Assembly: GCA_026120035.1 (NCBI GenBank)
Contig: JALRME010000007.1
Span: 930,001 to 994,000 of the forward strand
Source of the DNA: Coleophoma eucalyptorum
Taxonomy: Eukaryota > Ascomycota > Leotiomycetes > Helotiales > Dermateaceae
Direction: 5' to 3'
Length of the DNA: 64,000 bases
The position numbers and the translations under genes are program-made. Within the stretch, counting starts at the first letter, position 1; each line of letters begins with the position of its first letter. The notes beneath the pieces were generated by a model. That model worked only from the letters and a program-made list of their open reading frames with translations, was not told where the DNA came from and searched no databases. This document shows positions 46,157 through 57,824 of this stretch, in pieces.

Positions 46157-48534
46157 ATGATTCCAGCAACAAGAACGCGGGCACTAGCCCGGGCAATATT
46201 CGCATCCCACCACCGTCCCCTCTCTACCAACCCCACCTCCATCTCGAGCTCCACGCCTATCACCTCTGTCTTGATAGCAAACCGCGGGGAGATCGCACTA
46301 CGAGTCGGACGGACAGCAGCTGCACTTGGAGTGCGTTGTACAACTATCTATACCGATCCTGATGCCCAGTCTCAGCATGCATTGTCGAGTCCATTCGCCG
46401 TAAATCTCGGTGCTGCGAATGCATATCTAGATGGCGAGCGGATTATTTCGGTAGCGAAGGAGCAAGGCTGTGAGGCTTTGCATCCAGGGTATGGTTTTTT
46501 AAGTGAGAACTCAGCCTTTGCAAAGAGATGTGTCGAAGAGGGTATTGTGTTCATAGGTCCTCCTTGGAAAGCTATTGAAGCCATGGGAAATAAGTCCAGG
46601 AGTAAAGAAATCATGATAGCTGCTGGTGTTCCATGTATACCTGGTTACCATGGTACAAACCAAGACCCTGATCACCTCCTAGAAGAAGCTAGGAAAGTTG
46701 GGTTCCCGGTTTTGATCAAAGCTGTACGAGGGGGCGGAGGTAAAGGCATGCGGATTGCAATGCATGAAGGAGAATTCTTAAGCATGCTTGAAAGTGCAAA
46801 GAGCGAAGGTCGTAATTCCTTTGGAGATGACGAAATGCTAGTAGAAAAGTATATCACGACTCCGAGGCACATTGAAGTGCAGATCTTTGCAGATAGGTAT
46901 GGGAATGCAGTGGCTTTAGGAGAGCGTGATTGTAGCTTGCAGAGAAGACATCAGAAGATTCTGGAGGAAGCACCGGCACCCAATCTTGCGGAAGAAATCA
47001 GACAAGACCTATGGGAGAAAGCCAGAGCCGCGGCCCTTGCTGTTGGTTATGAGGGTGCTGGGACCGTCGAGTGTATGTGAACAGTATTTATCCATCACAT
47101 GGGAATATACTAACAATATACAGTCATCTTTGACAACGATACAAATGAGTTCTTCTTCATGGAAATGAACACCAGACTTCAAGTCGAGCATCCCGTTACA
47201 GAGGCCATAACCGGCGAGGATCTTGTATCTTGGCAGTTCAAAGTAGCCGCAGGAGAGCCACTACCTTTGACTCAAGATGCAATTGCCCAAAGAATATCAG
47301 AACGCGGATGGGCAATTGAAGCTCGCATATATGCTGAAAATCCGAGTCAGAACTTTATGCCCGACTCCGGGAAACTCATTCACTTAAGAACGCCCCAGAT
47401 ATCAGACAGTATACGCATCGATGCAGGGTTTACCCAAGGTGACACCGTATCATCTGCATACGACGGGATGATAGCGAAGCTAATTGTTAGCGGGCCGACT
47501 CGAGAAGTCACAATTCGGAAGCTTTTCGCTGCATTGCAGGACTACGAAGTTGTGGGTTTGAGTACAAACATCGAATTCCTGAAGAAGATTTGTAAAAGTC
47601 CTGCATTCATCAAGGGTGACGTGGAGACAGGCTATATTCAGAAGTTCAAAGATGAGCTATTCACCCCTGAGCCGGTTACCCCCGAGATCTTTGTGCAGGC
47701 AGCTCTAAGTTTGTTAGGCAAAGAGCTCTCTGCCAGGTCTTTAGACATTGGATTTGGTCCTCACGGACAAGCCATAGGCTTCAGTCCATCAAGTCAACGT
47801 CGATTCTCCTTCTTGACTTCCAACTCAGAAAAGACGCCTACCGAGGTCATAGTTGACCAAAGAAGTCCCAAATTATTTTCTGCCACGGTTCGCGGCTCAG
47901 GCATCGAAGAAACATACCCAAATATAACCACCTCATTTGCCTCGCCATCAATATCAAGCTATTTTCCGCACACACGCATAGAAAGCACTGTGATCACGGA
48001 CGGAGACAAGATCACGCTATTTCAGCTTGGAAAACAAACCCAACTAACGCTTGTAACACCGAGCTGGTTTGAGAAGGCACTCGGGCTGAAAGATGTCGCC
48101 AATAGTGTGCTGGCTCCAATGCCATGTAAAATACTGCGGACCGAGGTTAAAGAGGGTGATCAGGTTGAAAAAGACCAAACTCTAGTTGTGTTAGTGTTCC
48201 GTCTCACTTACCTTCAAACCTGTTTGTATGAACCGCTTGCTAAATACAAGGCTAGTATCGAAAGCATGAAGATGGAGACGATCATCCGCTCACCACAGCG
48301 GGGCATAATTTCAAAACTAGTCCATAAAGAAGGAGTAGGTCTCAAACCCAAGGTATGAAAATATAGATTCAAACTCTGCTAATGCCCCATATAGGATATC
48401 TGCAAAGCAGGCACGGTCTTAGTTCTTTTCGAAGAAGTATGTCCCCTTCTCCCCGTGCCTTGGAACTTCTTGGATCAAGATCTATATTAACGGGTTCCCG
48501 CTAACATTGTGATTTGTAGAATGAACAGAGTTAG
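46157..48534 (+). CDS. mccA: 3-methylcrotonyl-CoA carboxylase alpha (biotin) subunit, mitochondrial
   Basis: Five exons: 46157-47072, 47124-48189, 48256-48352, 48395-48436 and 48520-48534, giving 711 residues. A mitochondrial presequence precedes SVLIANRGEIALRVGRTA, the start of biotin carboxylase. ATP-grasp features follow: KAVRGGGGKGMRIA, GERDCSLQRRHQKILEEAPAP and MEMNTRLQVEHPVTE. The biotinyl domain near the C-terminus has ESMKMET with Lys666 as attachment site. Intron 2 (66 nt, GTTAGT donor) lies directly before this motif and keeps frame if retained. Intron 3 is only 42 nt. The last exon of 15 nt (NEQS) is inferred from a GTATGT donor, a GCTAAC branch site and a TTTGTAG acceptor. Without that last splice the protein would end at a TAA at 48488-48490. 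The enzyme carboxylates 3-methylcrotonyl-CoA with the product of the adjacent beta gene. Confidence 0.95.
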
Positions 48535-49664
48535 ATATAACCTTGGAGCGCTTTCTGGTGCTATAGAATGATCAACTGCTTTTCAAACAGCGCCTGAATT
48601 AGTGTTACGACGGAGAATTCTTGTCTGCTAGATTCCTAGTTAGCTTGATAGGTTCCCATATGCCGTAACTTTTCCTCAAACCTAAACGCTTAGAGAACAT
48701 GCTATTCTCAGCATCCTATCTGCGTTGTATCATGAGAGACAAAACAACGCTAGATAGATGGAGATGAGACACTGGTGTAAATACCCAGGCAGTGAAAGAA
48801 CCCCATTAACGAACCTAGCTTTTCTCCACGTAATTATAGTGTCACGTCAGACAATCTGGCGCCACCCAGCTACAAGGCCTAAGGTAAGGTATGGTAAGGT
48901 AAGCACCTGCGTGCAATCTAATGCTATACAGCCGGCACCTATACTTCGCAGCTGCGGGCATTTGGATTGCTGACGTAATATCTAATTCATAACTCTACAT
49001 GATGTGTCTTTTGGCTTCTTTCATGAAGCAAGTTCTATTTATTTACTTCATCATTCTTGAGTAGACATTCTGAACAGTGACTGGCCCTTTCCTAGGCATC
49101 TGATTGGTTCTCCCATTGTTCAGTGACAATGCTGATTGTAGAGAATCCCAAAAGCCCTGCATCTCGTTTTTGCGGCCGATCACTGATGGCTGTCATGTCA
49201 AACGAACTTATATGTATAAGTTTGTATTATGTATAAATTACTCCCAGCCATATGGAAGTACTTCTTATGCTACAATAACCCCGGCTTCATCCCCAGCAAG
49301 CGAAGCAAGTGCTAGTACAGTAGATGAGGTAGGTATCTCCCGAAATAAGCAAGTCGACGCCCGTTCAATGCAGCCTAACCAACCCAACCAGCCAAAACCC
49401 TCCCTTATATAGATACCTAAAATACACAGCCTAGCCTGACTGAACAATGCCCAGCTCCAAAGTCCAAGTCTGCCTTGTTCAGGTTGAGCACCAAGCGCCA
49501 TCCATGCAATTAGGCAAAGTAACACAAACCAATCGGACGTTCGCTATAAATTAATACTTTTACTGACCTTTTCCAAGTCTGTGGTATGAAGTTGATGGTG
49601 CTGGAATTCCATCCCATCTTCTCGTACACACACAAATACAATTCTGACCACGGCAGAAGATCTG
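48535..49664. other. Intergenic, convergent 3' flanks
   Basis: Alpha-subunit 3' flank and 3' flank of the DUF1752-type gene. No gene seen. A short gtaaggtatggtaaggtaag repeat lies near 48882. Confidence 0.6.
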
Positions 49665-51377
49665 TCATCTTCTGTCCCGTCTCTTGTCATCGGTTGACCT
49701 TTCTCGCCTCCTTCCTGCCTTCTTTTGCTCCTCACTACGAGCCCGGTCCTTCTCCAGAAGTAAAGTCAATTGACTCTTACTCTTACTTAGCATTCCAAGA
49801 CCGCTCGACGTTGCTGTGCTATCAGGCACTTGTTGAACGGGTCGCTTAGCAAACATCTTTGCTCTTTTGAGTTCTTCTGGGTCTCTTCCTTTGCCTTTAT
49901 CTAGCACTTCGCCAGCAGACCCATCAAATTGGGAGTTTGAAGGCTCGGCAAGTTCTGCTGTAACTGGAGTCAAAGTACGAGCCAGACCAACGGTACTCTT
50001 AGCCTCTCCAGGCAACAACCGTAAGGCGTTTGTATCCTTCTGCAGCTGCTCACCGTCTGACCTAGATCTGAGTGACTTGGGGAGTACTAGATCCTGAGAT
50101 TGGGGTTGAGGTGGCGGTGTTCGTGCTGACTTCATAAGATCTCGATTGAACTCTTGGAGAAGTAGCCTCTGTACTTCCAATTCTTCCGTTTCCTCGGGTG
50201 TCAATTCTCCTTTAATAAGCTGCCCATTTTGAGTTGGTCGAAGGTTGGTAGAAGAGCCCGGCTCTCCAACAGAGTCTACTGCCGGTTGTTGAACAATATC
50301 TACTTGCGGAGTATTGGGCTTTTTGGAAGCTCCATGAACTGGCTTCCGTGGGGAAGCTTTTCTCAACAGAGCAGGCCTAAATACCTGTCGCTTTCTCGGA
50401 GAAAGGTTGTTTATAGTAGCAGGAGAGAAGTTCTCTTGAAATTTCAATCCCTGACCATCCGATTTCTTGCTCACAGTGACTTCATCCTGGGTTATGGCTA
50501 CTTCATTAACCTTGCTAGCACTGTCAGTTGAGGACTGCGACGTTTGTGATGTTTGTGAGCTCGCTCGCCTAACAATCAAAGGCCTCTTCTTTTTGGCTGC
50601 TGTTGAGGCCACAAATCCTTGGCCCTTTTTCTTTGCAGCAGAAGCTGGTGCTAGTCTCTTACTCTCAGCCTTGGGCAGGTGCGAGTCTGGTGACGGAGCT
50701 CGTGAAGGTGGTTGCACGACTACGTGTGAGTTGGTTGCGCTCATTGGGGACATGGCATCGGACTCGACCTCAGAGTCATGCGGAGAAATAAATCTTGCAG
50801 TTGGTCGAGGGCCCGTTGTTGAAGGGCCTCTCGATTTTTTAAGTATGGGAGGCGGCATATTTGGCGGAAGTCGTGCTCCTGCCGTCGACGTAGTACTCGG
50901 TCGATGGTGGAGGGCCGTAGTACTCGAGCTGGATGTAACCGGGCCCGGACGTCTGTTTTTCTGTGATAATCTCTTAGTATGTATTCATTAATTGCAGGCG
51001 GATATCAGGTACCGAAGGTGGGGTGCCTTCATCGCGATTCAAAGAGCTCCGTAGTGGTACGAAGCTCTCGCCATCTGAAATCTGTGCAAAGAGTCGCGCA
51101 ACTGTTGCACCCTTCAACTCTCTCTTTCGACTACCCCATATGCGCCACCAATAATTCTCCAGACGTTCGGCTGTCGGATCACGTAGTCTTCGACCTGTGG
51201 TAGTATAGACTGCCAAGGTATCTTGTTAGCTCATGCTGCTTAGGCCTTAGGACGGGGTCTACCTTTCCAGAACCTTGCGATCTCCTCCCTTCTTAGAGGC
51301 TCTCGATCAATCCTCTCGATCTGGCCCTCGATCTCTGGCGAGTTGACCACAATGCCTTTGGGAAGTATCATTGCCAT
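49665..51377 (-). CDS. DUF1752 (AreA GATA-like N-terminal domain) protein
   Basis: Three exons: 51377-51263, 51209-51013 and 50960-49665, giving 535 residues. Introns are 53 and 52 nt. The start MAMILPKGIVVNSPEIEG is the first ATG in frame with the downstream joins. Residues 34-65 read ARFWKVYTTTGRRL ... ERLENYWWRIWGS. This resembles the DUF1752 signature (Trp, then GRRLEN-like and WRLW), which is found at the N-terminus of AreA-type nitrogen regulators and other fungal proteins. The rest is disordered and basic/Ser-rich. Conserved-looking patches are KGELTPEETEELEVQRLLL, KRAKMFAKRP and LGMLSKSKSQLTLLLEKDRA; the last resembles what I recall of DUF3295. There is no GATA zinc finger. It is possibly a nuclear regulator; function unknown. 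The C-terminus is highly basic. Confidence 0.75.
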
Positions 51378-52192
51378 CCTCGCAGCGCAGCCAAAACACC
51401 GCTCTGATAACCGACAGCAGCTCTTCGAGGCAGGCAAGAGTTTGCCTACCTGGAAGACGCTGCGTCAGTCAAAGAGAGTCTTGTAGTCTGGCTCATGCGA
51501 AAGCAGGTCTTTTGTAGAGCTTGTTGAACACAAGCAAATCAACTCATGCGCCTTGCGAACAAGGGGCTTGCCAAAGTTTCCTCTGACCTAGACTATGAAG
51601 AAGAGAGGTAATATATGCAGGCGGAAAGATAGACTGGTGAGAGTGTATAGAAGGCAAGAATGGGCTTGAGTTGACGACTCGGCGGGGCTAGTTAATGTCG
51701 TACAAGATCCTTGCAAGGCCTGCAGCAATGAGAGATCGATTGAATTATCTTGTGATATAACTTGCGTCGGCAGGGAGGAGGCAAGGAAAGCCAGTCGTAA
51801 GGAGAAAACAAGGGCAACTTTGCCTGGAGGTTACGGTGAGGTGCGCTTGTTGTGACGAACGTAGGAACTAAACGCTGCGAATAAAATCAGTCAACCTCGA
51901 CGCGGAAATAGCATTGGACGGGCTATATACCTCTGATCCTGTCTGGTTTCCCCAATGCCAGTCTTCCCTAGCGCAATTCCCAGAGGGCAATGGGATTATA
52001 GAGGGAGTTGTGGGGGTAACGTCGCCAGGGTGTGTTGTGCAGCGGGCCAACACTCAGGTTAAATCTTGTAATTGCTGGATAAGTATACCTGAAAGGAAGG
52101 TAGGGCAGCCTGAAGGAGGTGGAGGAGGAAGCGGCGGACAGAGAGATCCCAACCAGAAGGCAGCTGATACTCACCGACGCTAAGACTGTGCT

Positions 52193-52228
52193 GCTGATGC
52201 TGATGCTGATGCTGATGCTGATGCTGAA
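52193..52228. repeat. (GCTGAT)6 hexamer repeat
   Basis: Five perfect gctgat units followed by gctgaa. Confidence 0.9.
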
Positions 52229-53209
52229 TCAATGGCGCCTACTCCAAGGCAGAAAGGACGAGGCGATGGCTAAAGGGAAGTTGCTCGGAGGTGCTAGGCC
52301 CAAGACTAAGAGAGGATCGAGCAAGCAAGCAGGCAAACGGCCAAGCTCTGCCCTACTCTACACTTCTTCTCCGCTGTGTTGTTGGCCTGCAGCACGGGCA
52401 AAAATATTACAAGGGAGTGAGGTGCGATAGAATTATGCTCGGAGATGTTTCGTTTTCCAGGACGGTAGAGCTTGAGTGGGTAGGGGGGTTGAAGTCATGG
52501 AAGGCAAGGTGGAGTGCGAGGCATGTGCTTCAGAGGAGCGGAGAGAGTAGAATACATCACGATAGGTACATGTACAGATTCACCTGATGCGTGGTGCCTC
52601 CAAAGACGCATGCATGCATGCTGTTGAACACAATATCGAGCACAGTGAAGCGTGGTGGGCAGGGAAGACAGGCAGAAGGCCGACAGGGGGAGCAACAGAG
52701 CGAGCAGAAACCGGGGGGCAGTTCGAGACTTTCCGTTTACCAGATCCCTGGGACGTATGCAAAACAGGTGGAGATGCACCGAGGACGATGGGGGGTTGTG
52801 CGGTTGGCATTGAAGATAAAGTATTCCCTACTCTGGGTTTAGGATGCCACTTCACATGGGGTATATTAATAGAGAGAGGAGAGAGGGAGACGTACAGTAT
52901 GCCCTCTGGCCCTTACTGTACCGTCCGTCACCTAGTCGTCCCTGAACAATATGTGATCACCAATCATGAGACTGCCGTCGAGATTTGACCACCTTGATAC
53001 AGAATACCCGGAGTGGCTGATGGGATTCAGTTATATGCACCGAGGGGAAACAGGATCCGTAGTTATGCTGCAGGTAGTACCGGTCAGTATAAGAACATCC
53101 GTCTCGTCCGTTCCCGCGCTGTTCCCTCTCCTCAACCTACTTATCGCACTCTACTGCACTGTCATCCCGCGACTCCCGTACCAAGTATCTCCCTCCACTC
53201 ACTTAGTAG

Positions 53210-53530
53210 TCAATGGCACGTGCTTGTCTCGATGGCCGCCCGTCCTCCCATGCTGTCTTCGTTTTCGGATCCATTTTTAGCTTCCGAATATAGCTGGTTT
53301 GCACCGTCGTCTTCTCTAATGCCACGCGCGGGAGGTATCTGGAAGACTGGATCGCTCGAATCTGATTTTTGCATTTTGCCTTTGCCTTTCCCTTGGCCTG
53401 TGATGCTATATTTAACTCCATCAATATCTGCAAGGCCGAGGCCAGAGTACTTCCAGAACAATTTGCGCGTCTTCCATCCGCCGTCACGTAGGCCATCAAG
53501 GAAGTCGGCATCAATAATGTACCTTAGCAT
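53210..53530 (-). CDS. Possible small protein of 106 residues
   Basis: ATG-initiated frame with fungal-like codon use over its first half (GAT GCC GAC TTC, TGG AAG TAC TCT GGC). The product is hydrophilic and acidic, begins MLRYIIDADFLDGLRDGG, contains GKGKGK and has no signal peptide or known domain. It overlaps an open 198-codon plus-strand frame (53013-53609), which looks less coding. It could also be the last exon of a longer gene or a chance frame. Confidence 0.3.
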   Translation of the reverse strand: MLRYIIDADFLDGLRDGGWKTRKLFWKYSGLGLADIDGVKYSITGQGKGKGKMQKSDSSDPVFQIPPARGIREDDGANQLYSEAKNGSENEDSMGGRAAIETSTCH

Positions 53531-55570
53531 ACCTACCTACTGTACCATACCACCCCAAAGTATACCTAAGGTCCATCTGGAGCAGCCCATCCCAGACCAG
53601 CAACTCTAGCCAGTAATTGATCAGCTCACCGCTCCTTCATACTGCACCATCTGTCGCATCAAGCAACATCTCTGACACTTGCTGGCCCCGTTGCGCCCAT
53701 CGTCTCTCTGTATGCAACGCTGATGAGTGGAGAGGTGTGATGTGACGGGAATGAGGAGGTGGAGCATGTTGTCACTTGCCCTTTGCTTTGCCCTGCCCTG
53801 CCCTGCTCTGCTCTGCTCTGCACTTGCTGCCCAACCGCAAGCGACCGAGGAGCCTGAAATGACAATTTACCGAGGAACGGAGCCGCCTCCCCGGAGCCCG
53901 AATTGACTTCCAATTTACTGGGTCTATGGCCTCAATCAATCATCGCCAGAAAGGAAAGCAGCGCCCGCAACAAATCAAATCACATTGACGCTAGTCTTGG
54001 TCATGATCCCACTTCACTTGGTGCTCCGTCAGCATTAAGTACAGGACAATCCCTCTCCACCTGGAAATCCAGGTACACCGACCAGTAGTAGGCGTCGCGC
54101 ATGCATAAGGAGGCCTTACTGCACAGAGCACAGCAGCGCAGCGGCTGCCATCTCCTCCACACTCCGCACCGCATCGGTTCGTATTTACGAGGGATATCCC
54201 GAACTGGCAAAAGAAAGTTGAAGGAGGACCAGCAGTTCCGGGATGCAAGGCCGACCTTCTGGAGGCGGCCTGAGTGAACTGCTGACCTCTGCCATCGCCT
54301 TGACTCTCGTCGTGTGACCGTTCGGGATCAGCAAGCAAGCGCAAGTTCTGTACATAGCCGCTCGTACCATGCCTATTCTATCCCCCATCATCATGTGCTC
54401 CTGTCTTCATCTCCTCCTTTGGCTCTCCTTCCCCACTCACGCTGCCAGCGCGCCATCGCTCCGTCCTAAAGGTATCTCAGCCATGTAGACGGACGCTTCG
54501 GTGTAAGCGACACAACGAACCTCGCATGTATTATTCACGTACAATAAGGATACAGTACGGAAGCAGGGCGCCGTTGTGTCGAGGTAGTCTAGAGCAGCCA
54601 GGCGTTTGATCTAAACAGCGGCCCACAGCCTCTCCGACGCTTTCTCCTGACCCTGAAGGATAAGGGAGATAAATCTTTCCCAAATCCATTACATACCAAC
54701 ACCTCCACGCCCAGAAACTTATCAACTGCACCCCAATCTCTAGAGCCGACACATGCCTATCAACACGCACCCAGCTATTCAGACTGCAATCTAAGCCGTG
54801 CGAGCTTCCCTAAAGTGACAGCACTCTTACTACCCGAGGTAGATCTACCAATGACGCCTAGGAAGTCCGCAACGTTGCGGGAGGAGAATAAAGATCGAGC
54901 AGCCCCCCACGCTCGGCTTACCTTGCCGCATGATACCGTCTTAAAACGAGAGCATGGTAAGTCACATAAATCTCCACGCCACGTTTAGCAAAGCAGAAAG
55001 AGGGTGGTGTGCTGTTGTCACGCCCCATGGAAGCCTTTTTCTTCCTCCCCTGCAAGGGGCGGTGCGGCCCCTTGCGAAAGGGCGTGCCGGCTCCGGGCTC
55101 TACCTCACCTGGACCCTGTCTGCTACCCAATCTTCCAATGATCTGGTTTTAACCATGTAATCCATTAATGAGAAGAAACTCTGCAAGCTTTCGCTTGGTA
55201 TATTGGCATGTTCGTATTGATGAACTGATCTTGAGATATTGAATCAATGTAACAAAGTATATAGCGCTGCTCGCTAACGAGTCACTTGCAGTAACAGAAA
55301 ATCTACGAGACGCTGAAAGCCGAATGATCTTATGAGATATGTAGTTTCGATAGCCGACGAAATACTGAGATCAATTTGTCAATCCAGAAGTGCCCTCTTC
55401 CATGTACTTAATAGTACCGAGTAAAGCTCACGCTTGCATTACATTGCGCCAAGAGAGATTGAATTAGAATGTATAAAAGTCTATTTTCTCCACCTTGCAC
55501 ATAGCGCTCATCTATATGCCGAAACAAACACTCACAAAAGCCCGAAAATTGTAGTCAATCATGACCCCGA

Positions 55571-56872
55571 TTATGTGACAGTGTAGCCACCATCAACTCT
55601 GAGATCTAAAGGGAAGTTTAGTTAAGGCGAATACCCACCAAACAAAAAGCGACTTACCGGCTCCAGTGATGTAACCAGCTGCATCCGATGACAGGAAGGT
55701 AACGGCACCCATAAGATCTTCTGGCTGCCCCATCTTTCCCTGTGGGATAAGTGAGGTCCACTGTCTCTTGAGGTCAGGGTTGTCATCAAGGATTTTCTTT
55801 GTCCTGAAGAGTGGATTGTGTTAGCGCTGAATCACTATAAAACAAGGCCAGGGTCTTACAATGCTGTGAGCATATAACCAGGACTAATACAGTTGACGCG
55901 AATTCCAGCGTGAGCCCATTCAACCGCCAGACTAGAGGCTAAATGACGGACAGCAGCCTTCGCAGCATTGTACGGGGCTTGTGGTTGTGGAACGTTTACA
56001 ATTGCTCCTGACATGCTCCCGATGAATACCATACTACCAGGAGATTTACGTTCCATCAAATGCTTTGCAACAGCAATTGCGAACAAGTATGTGCCATCAA
56101 CGTTGACCCCCCAAAGTTTTCGCACCCGATCGATAGGATAATTGATTGCATCAAAGTTCTCCGTAAAGCCAGCAGAGGTGACCAGATTATCGATCTTGCC
56201 ATGTTGCTGGATGATCTCAGCAATCGAGGCTTCGACGGACTCTTGAGAAGAGACATCAGCGTAATGGGCTGTCACTTTGGGGATCCTAAGTGAATTCCAA
56301 TTGTTAACTTCATACTGCACGATGCATGAGCCGTTGCACGTACTTCTCAGCTCCTGGGTTTTCCTTTTTGAATGCAGCAACAAGCTGAGCAGCTTGCTTG
56401 GCAGCCTCCTCCTCTGTGAAATGTCTTGTTAGCATGTATTAAGGCAGAAAAGCTAAATAATATGCTTACGGTTCAAATCGACAATAGCTACATCAGCTCC
56501 TGAGATGACCAAAGCCTGACTCATGACCAAGCCCAAACCCCTAGCACCTCCGGTGACAACACCGACTCGGCCTTCAAGGGAAAAAGAGGCAAGAGTACGC
56601 TTGAAGTGAAGACCGCCTCTGCCTTGTACGGGAGCACTGGAAGGCAGTTCATGTTCTTCTGGGTACTCAACTTGGACTGAGGAATCAGTTCGAGCGAATG
56701 TGCCTTCATGCTCGTTGGTATCCGGGACTTTCTCATCCTTGCGTAGAGGAGCAGTAAAGTGAAGTGCCGCCCTTTGTGTAGGTGCTACTGAGAATATCCG
56801 CGGTGCAAGTACTGGAGCTGGGGAGGTCCTTGTAGCTCGAGTTGTTACTCGGAGGAGCTGTGAGCGGAACAT
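55571..56872 (-). CDS. Short-chain dehydrogenase/reductase, mitochondrial, D-arabinitol 2-dehydrogenase-like
   Basis: Five exons: 56872-56470, 56413-56344, 56285-55860, 55803-55658 and 55605-55571, giving 359 residues. All four introns are 52-58 nt with GTAAGN or GTACGT donors. The first 40 or so residues are Arg/Ser/Thr-rich (SQLLRVTTRATRTSPAP), as in a mitochondrial presequence, and a linker of about 60 residues follows. The Rossmann fold has TGGARGLG at 107-114 and the acidic residue of DLN at 132. Catalytic residues are Ser250 (GSMSG), Tyr263 and Lys267 (YNAAK). The C-terminus LRVDGGYTVT is typical of the family. Filamentous fungal proteins with this long extension are usually named D-arabinitol 2-dehydrogenase; sorbose or mannitol activity is possible. 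Confidence 0.9.
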
Positions 56873-57824
56873 TGTGAGAAGAGTGCAGGAGGAAGCTATG
56901 GAGATGGATGGTAGCAAATGCTTCAAGTCTCACGCAGCCAAGAGCAACGTTGTAGTAGAGTTCAATTGGAGTTGACCTTAGACAAATAAAGATCAATTGC
57001 TATAATTTTCAAGAGAGATTATCAGGAGGATGAAGATGGAAAAGAATTGAGGGTCGGAAGAGAGAGAGAAAGCAAAGTTCTGTTCTGCTGCCTCTGCGGC
57101 TGCGCAGCTGGCAGTAGAGCTATGAGGTCAGGGTATGGGGGTTTCCGACGATCTTTCTTATTTAGGACATCCGAAAGCTAGGAACACACCCAGGCTTTGA
57201 TATCACCACATGGTATGATGGACCACCAGGAGATGACGAATAGGAACGTGACGGAGGAGTGATTGAAGTAAGACAACTTGACCTTATACATAAACCTATT
57301 AAGGAGAGGAGATGAGAGGCAAACGTGAGGGGAAAACAATAGTCGTCAGCACTGGTCCCGGTTACAAACCTTAGCATACAATATGCCATGAATTGAAGCC
57401 AGCTGGCTATAGGTCTGATGTGAAGTGATGTGAAGTGATGTGATATCAAGATCGGCTGGACATATTCTGGTTCACATATTGTTTCTAGTGTTTGCCTGAT
57501 AGAGCCGGTTTTTTTCTGAACCCTGAATTTACTGGGCAGTTGAAACGTATCACAGCACAGATGGCGTTAGGCCTATATTGCTCTAGTGCAGAATTCATGG
57601 ATCTCTCGGTCGCTTGCCAATAACAAGCAATACGAGTCTCCCTACGCCACTGCCTTCACTCCAACCTCCAACCTCCAATCTACGTGACTTCAACGACTAC
57701 AGTCTAGAAGACATCAACAACATCTCCCATTACCTGTTGCAGGAGCTGTTTATTTTGTAGCAGGTCTCTGATTCAATCGTGCATCATCCATCACCTCACG
57801 ATCGCACCCAAGAGCGTTACAAAG
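56873..57824. other. Divergent promoter region, 952 bp
   Basis: Lies between the dehydrogenase (minus) and the secretory/membrane protein (plus). It contains a short tgatgtgaag repeat near 57417-57441. No gene seen. Confidence 0.6.

Larger units (their letters stand above)
51378..55570. other. Spacer of about 4.2 kb; one possible small gene
   Basis: Except for the possible minus-strand gene at 53210-53530, I see only short frames. A GCTGAT hexamer repeat and a CCCTG/CTCTG repeat (53789-53821) are present. No transposon or tRNA was recognised. Confidence 0.5.

Noticed and set aside
53013..53609. 198-codon plus-strand frame
   Set aside because: Composition rich in Pro, Ser and Arg with irregular codon use. 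The overlapping minus-strand frame is the better, though still weak, candidate.
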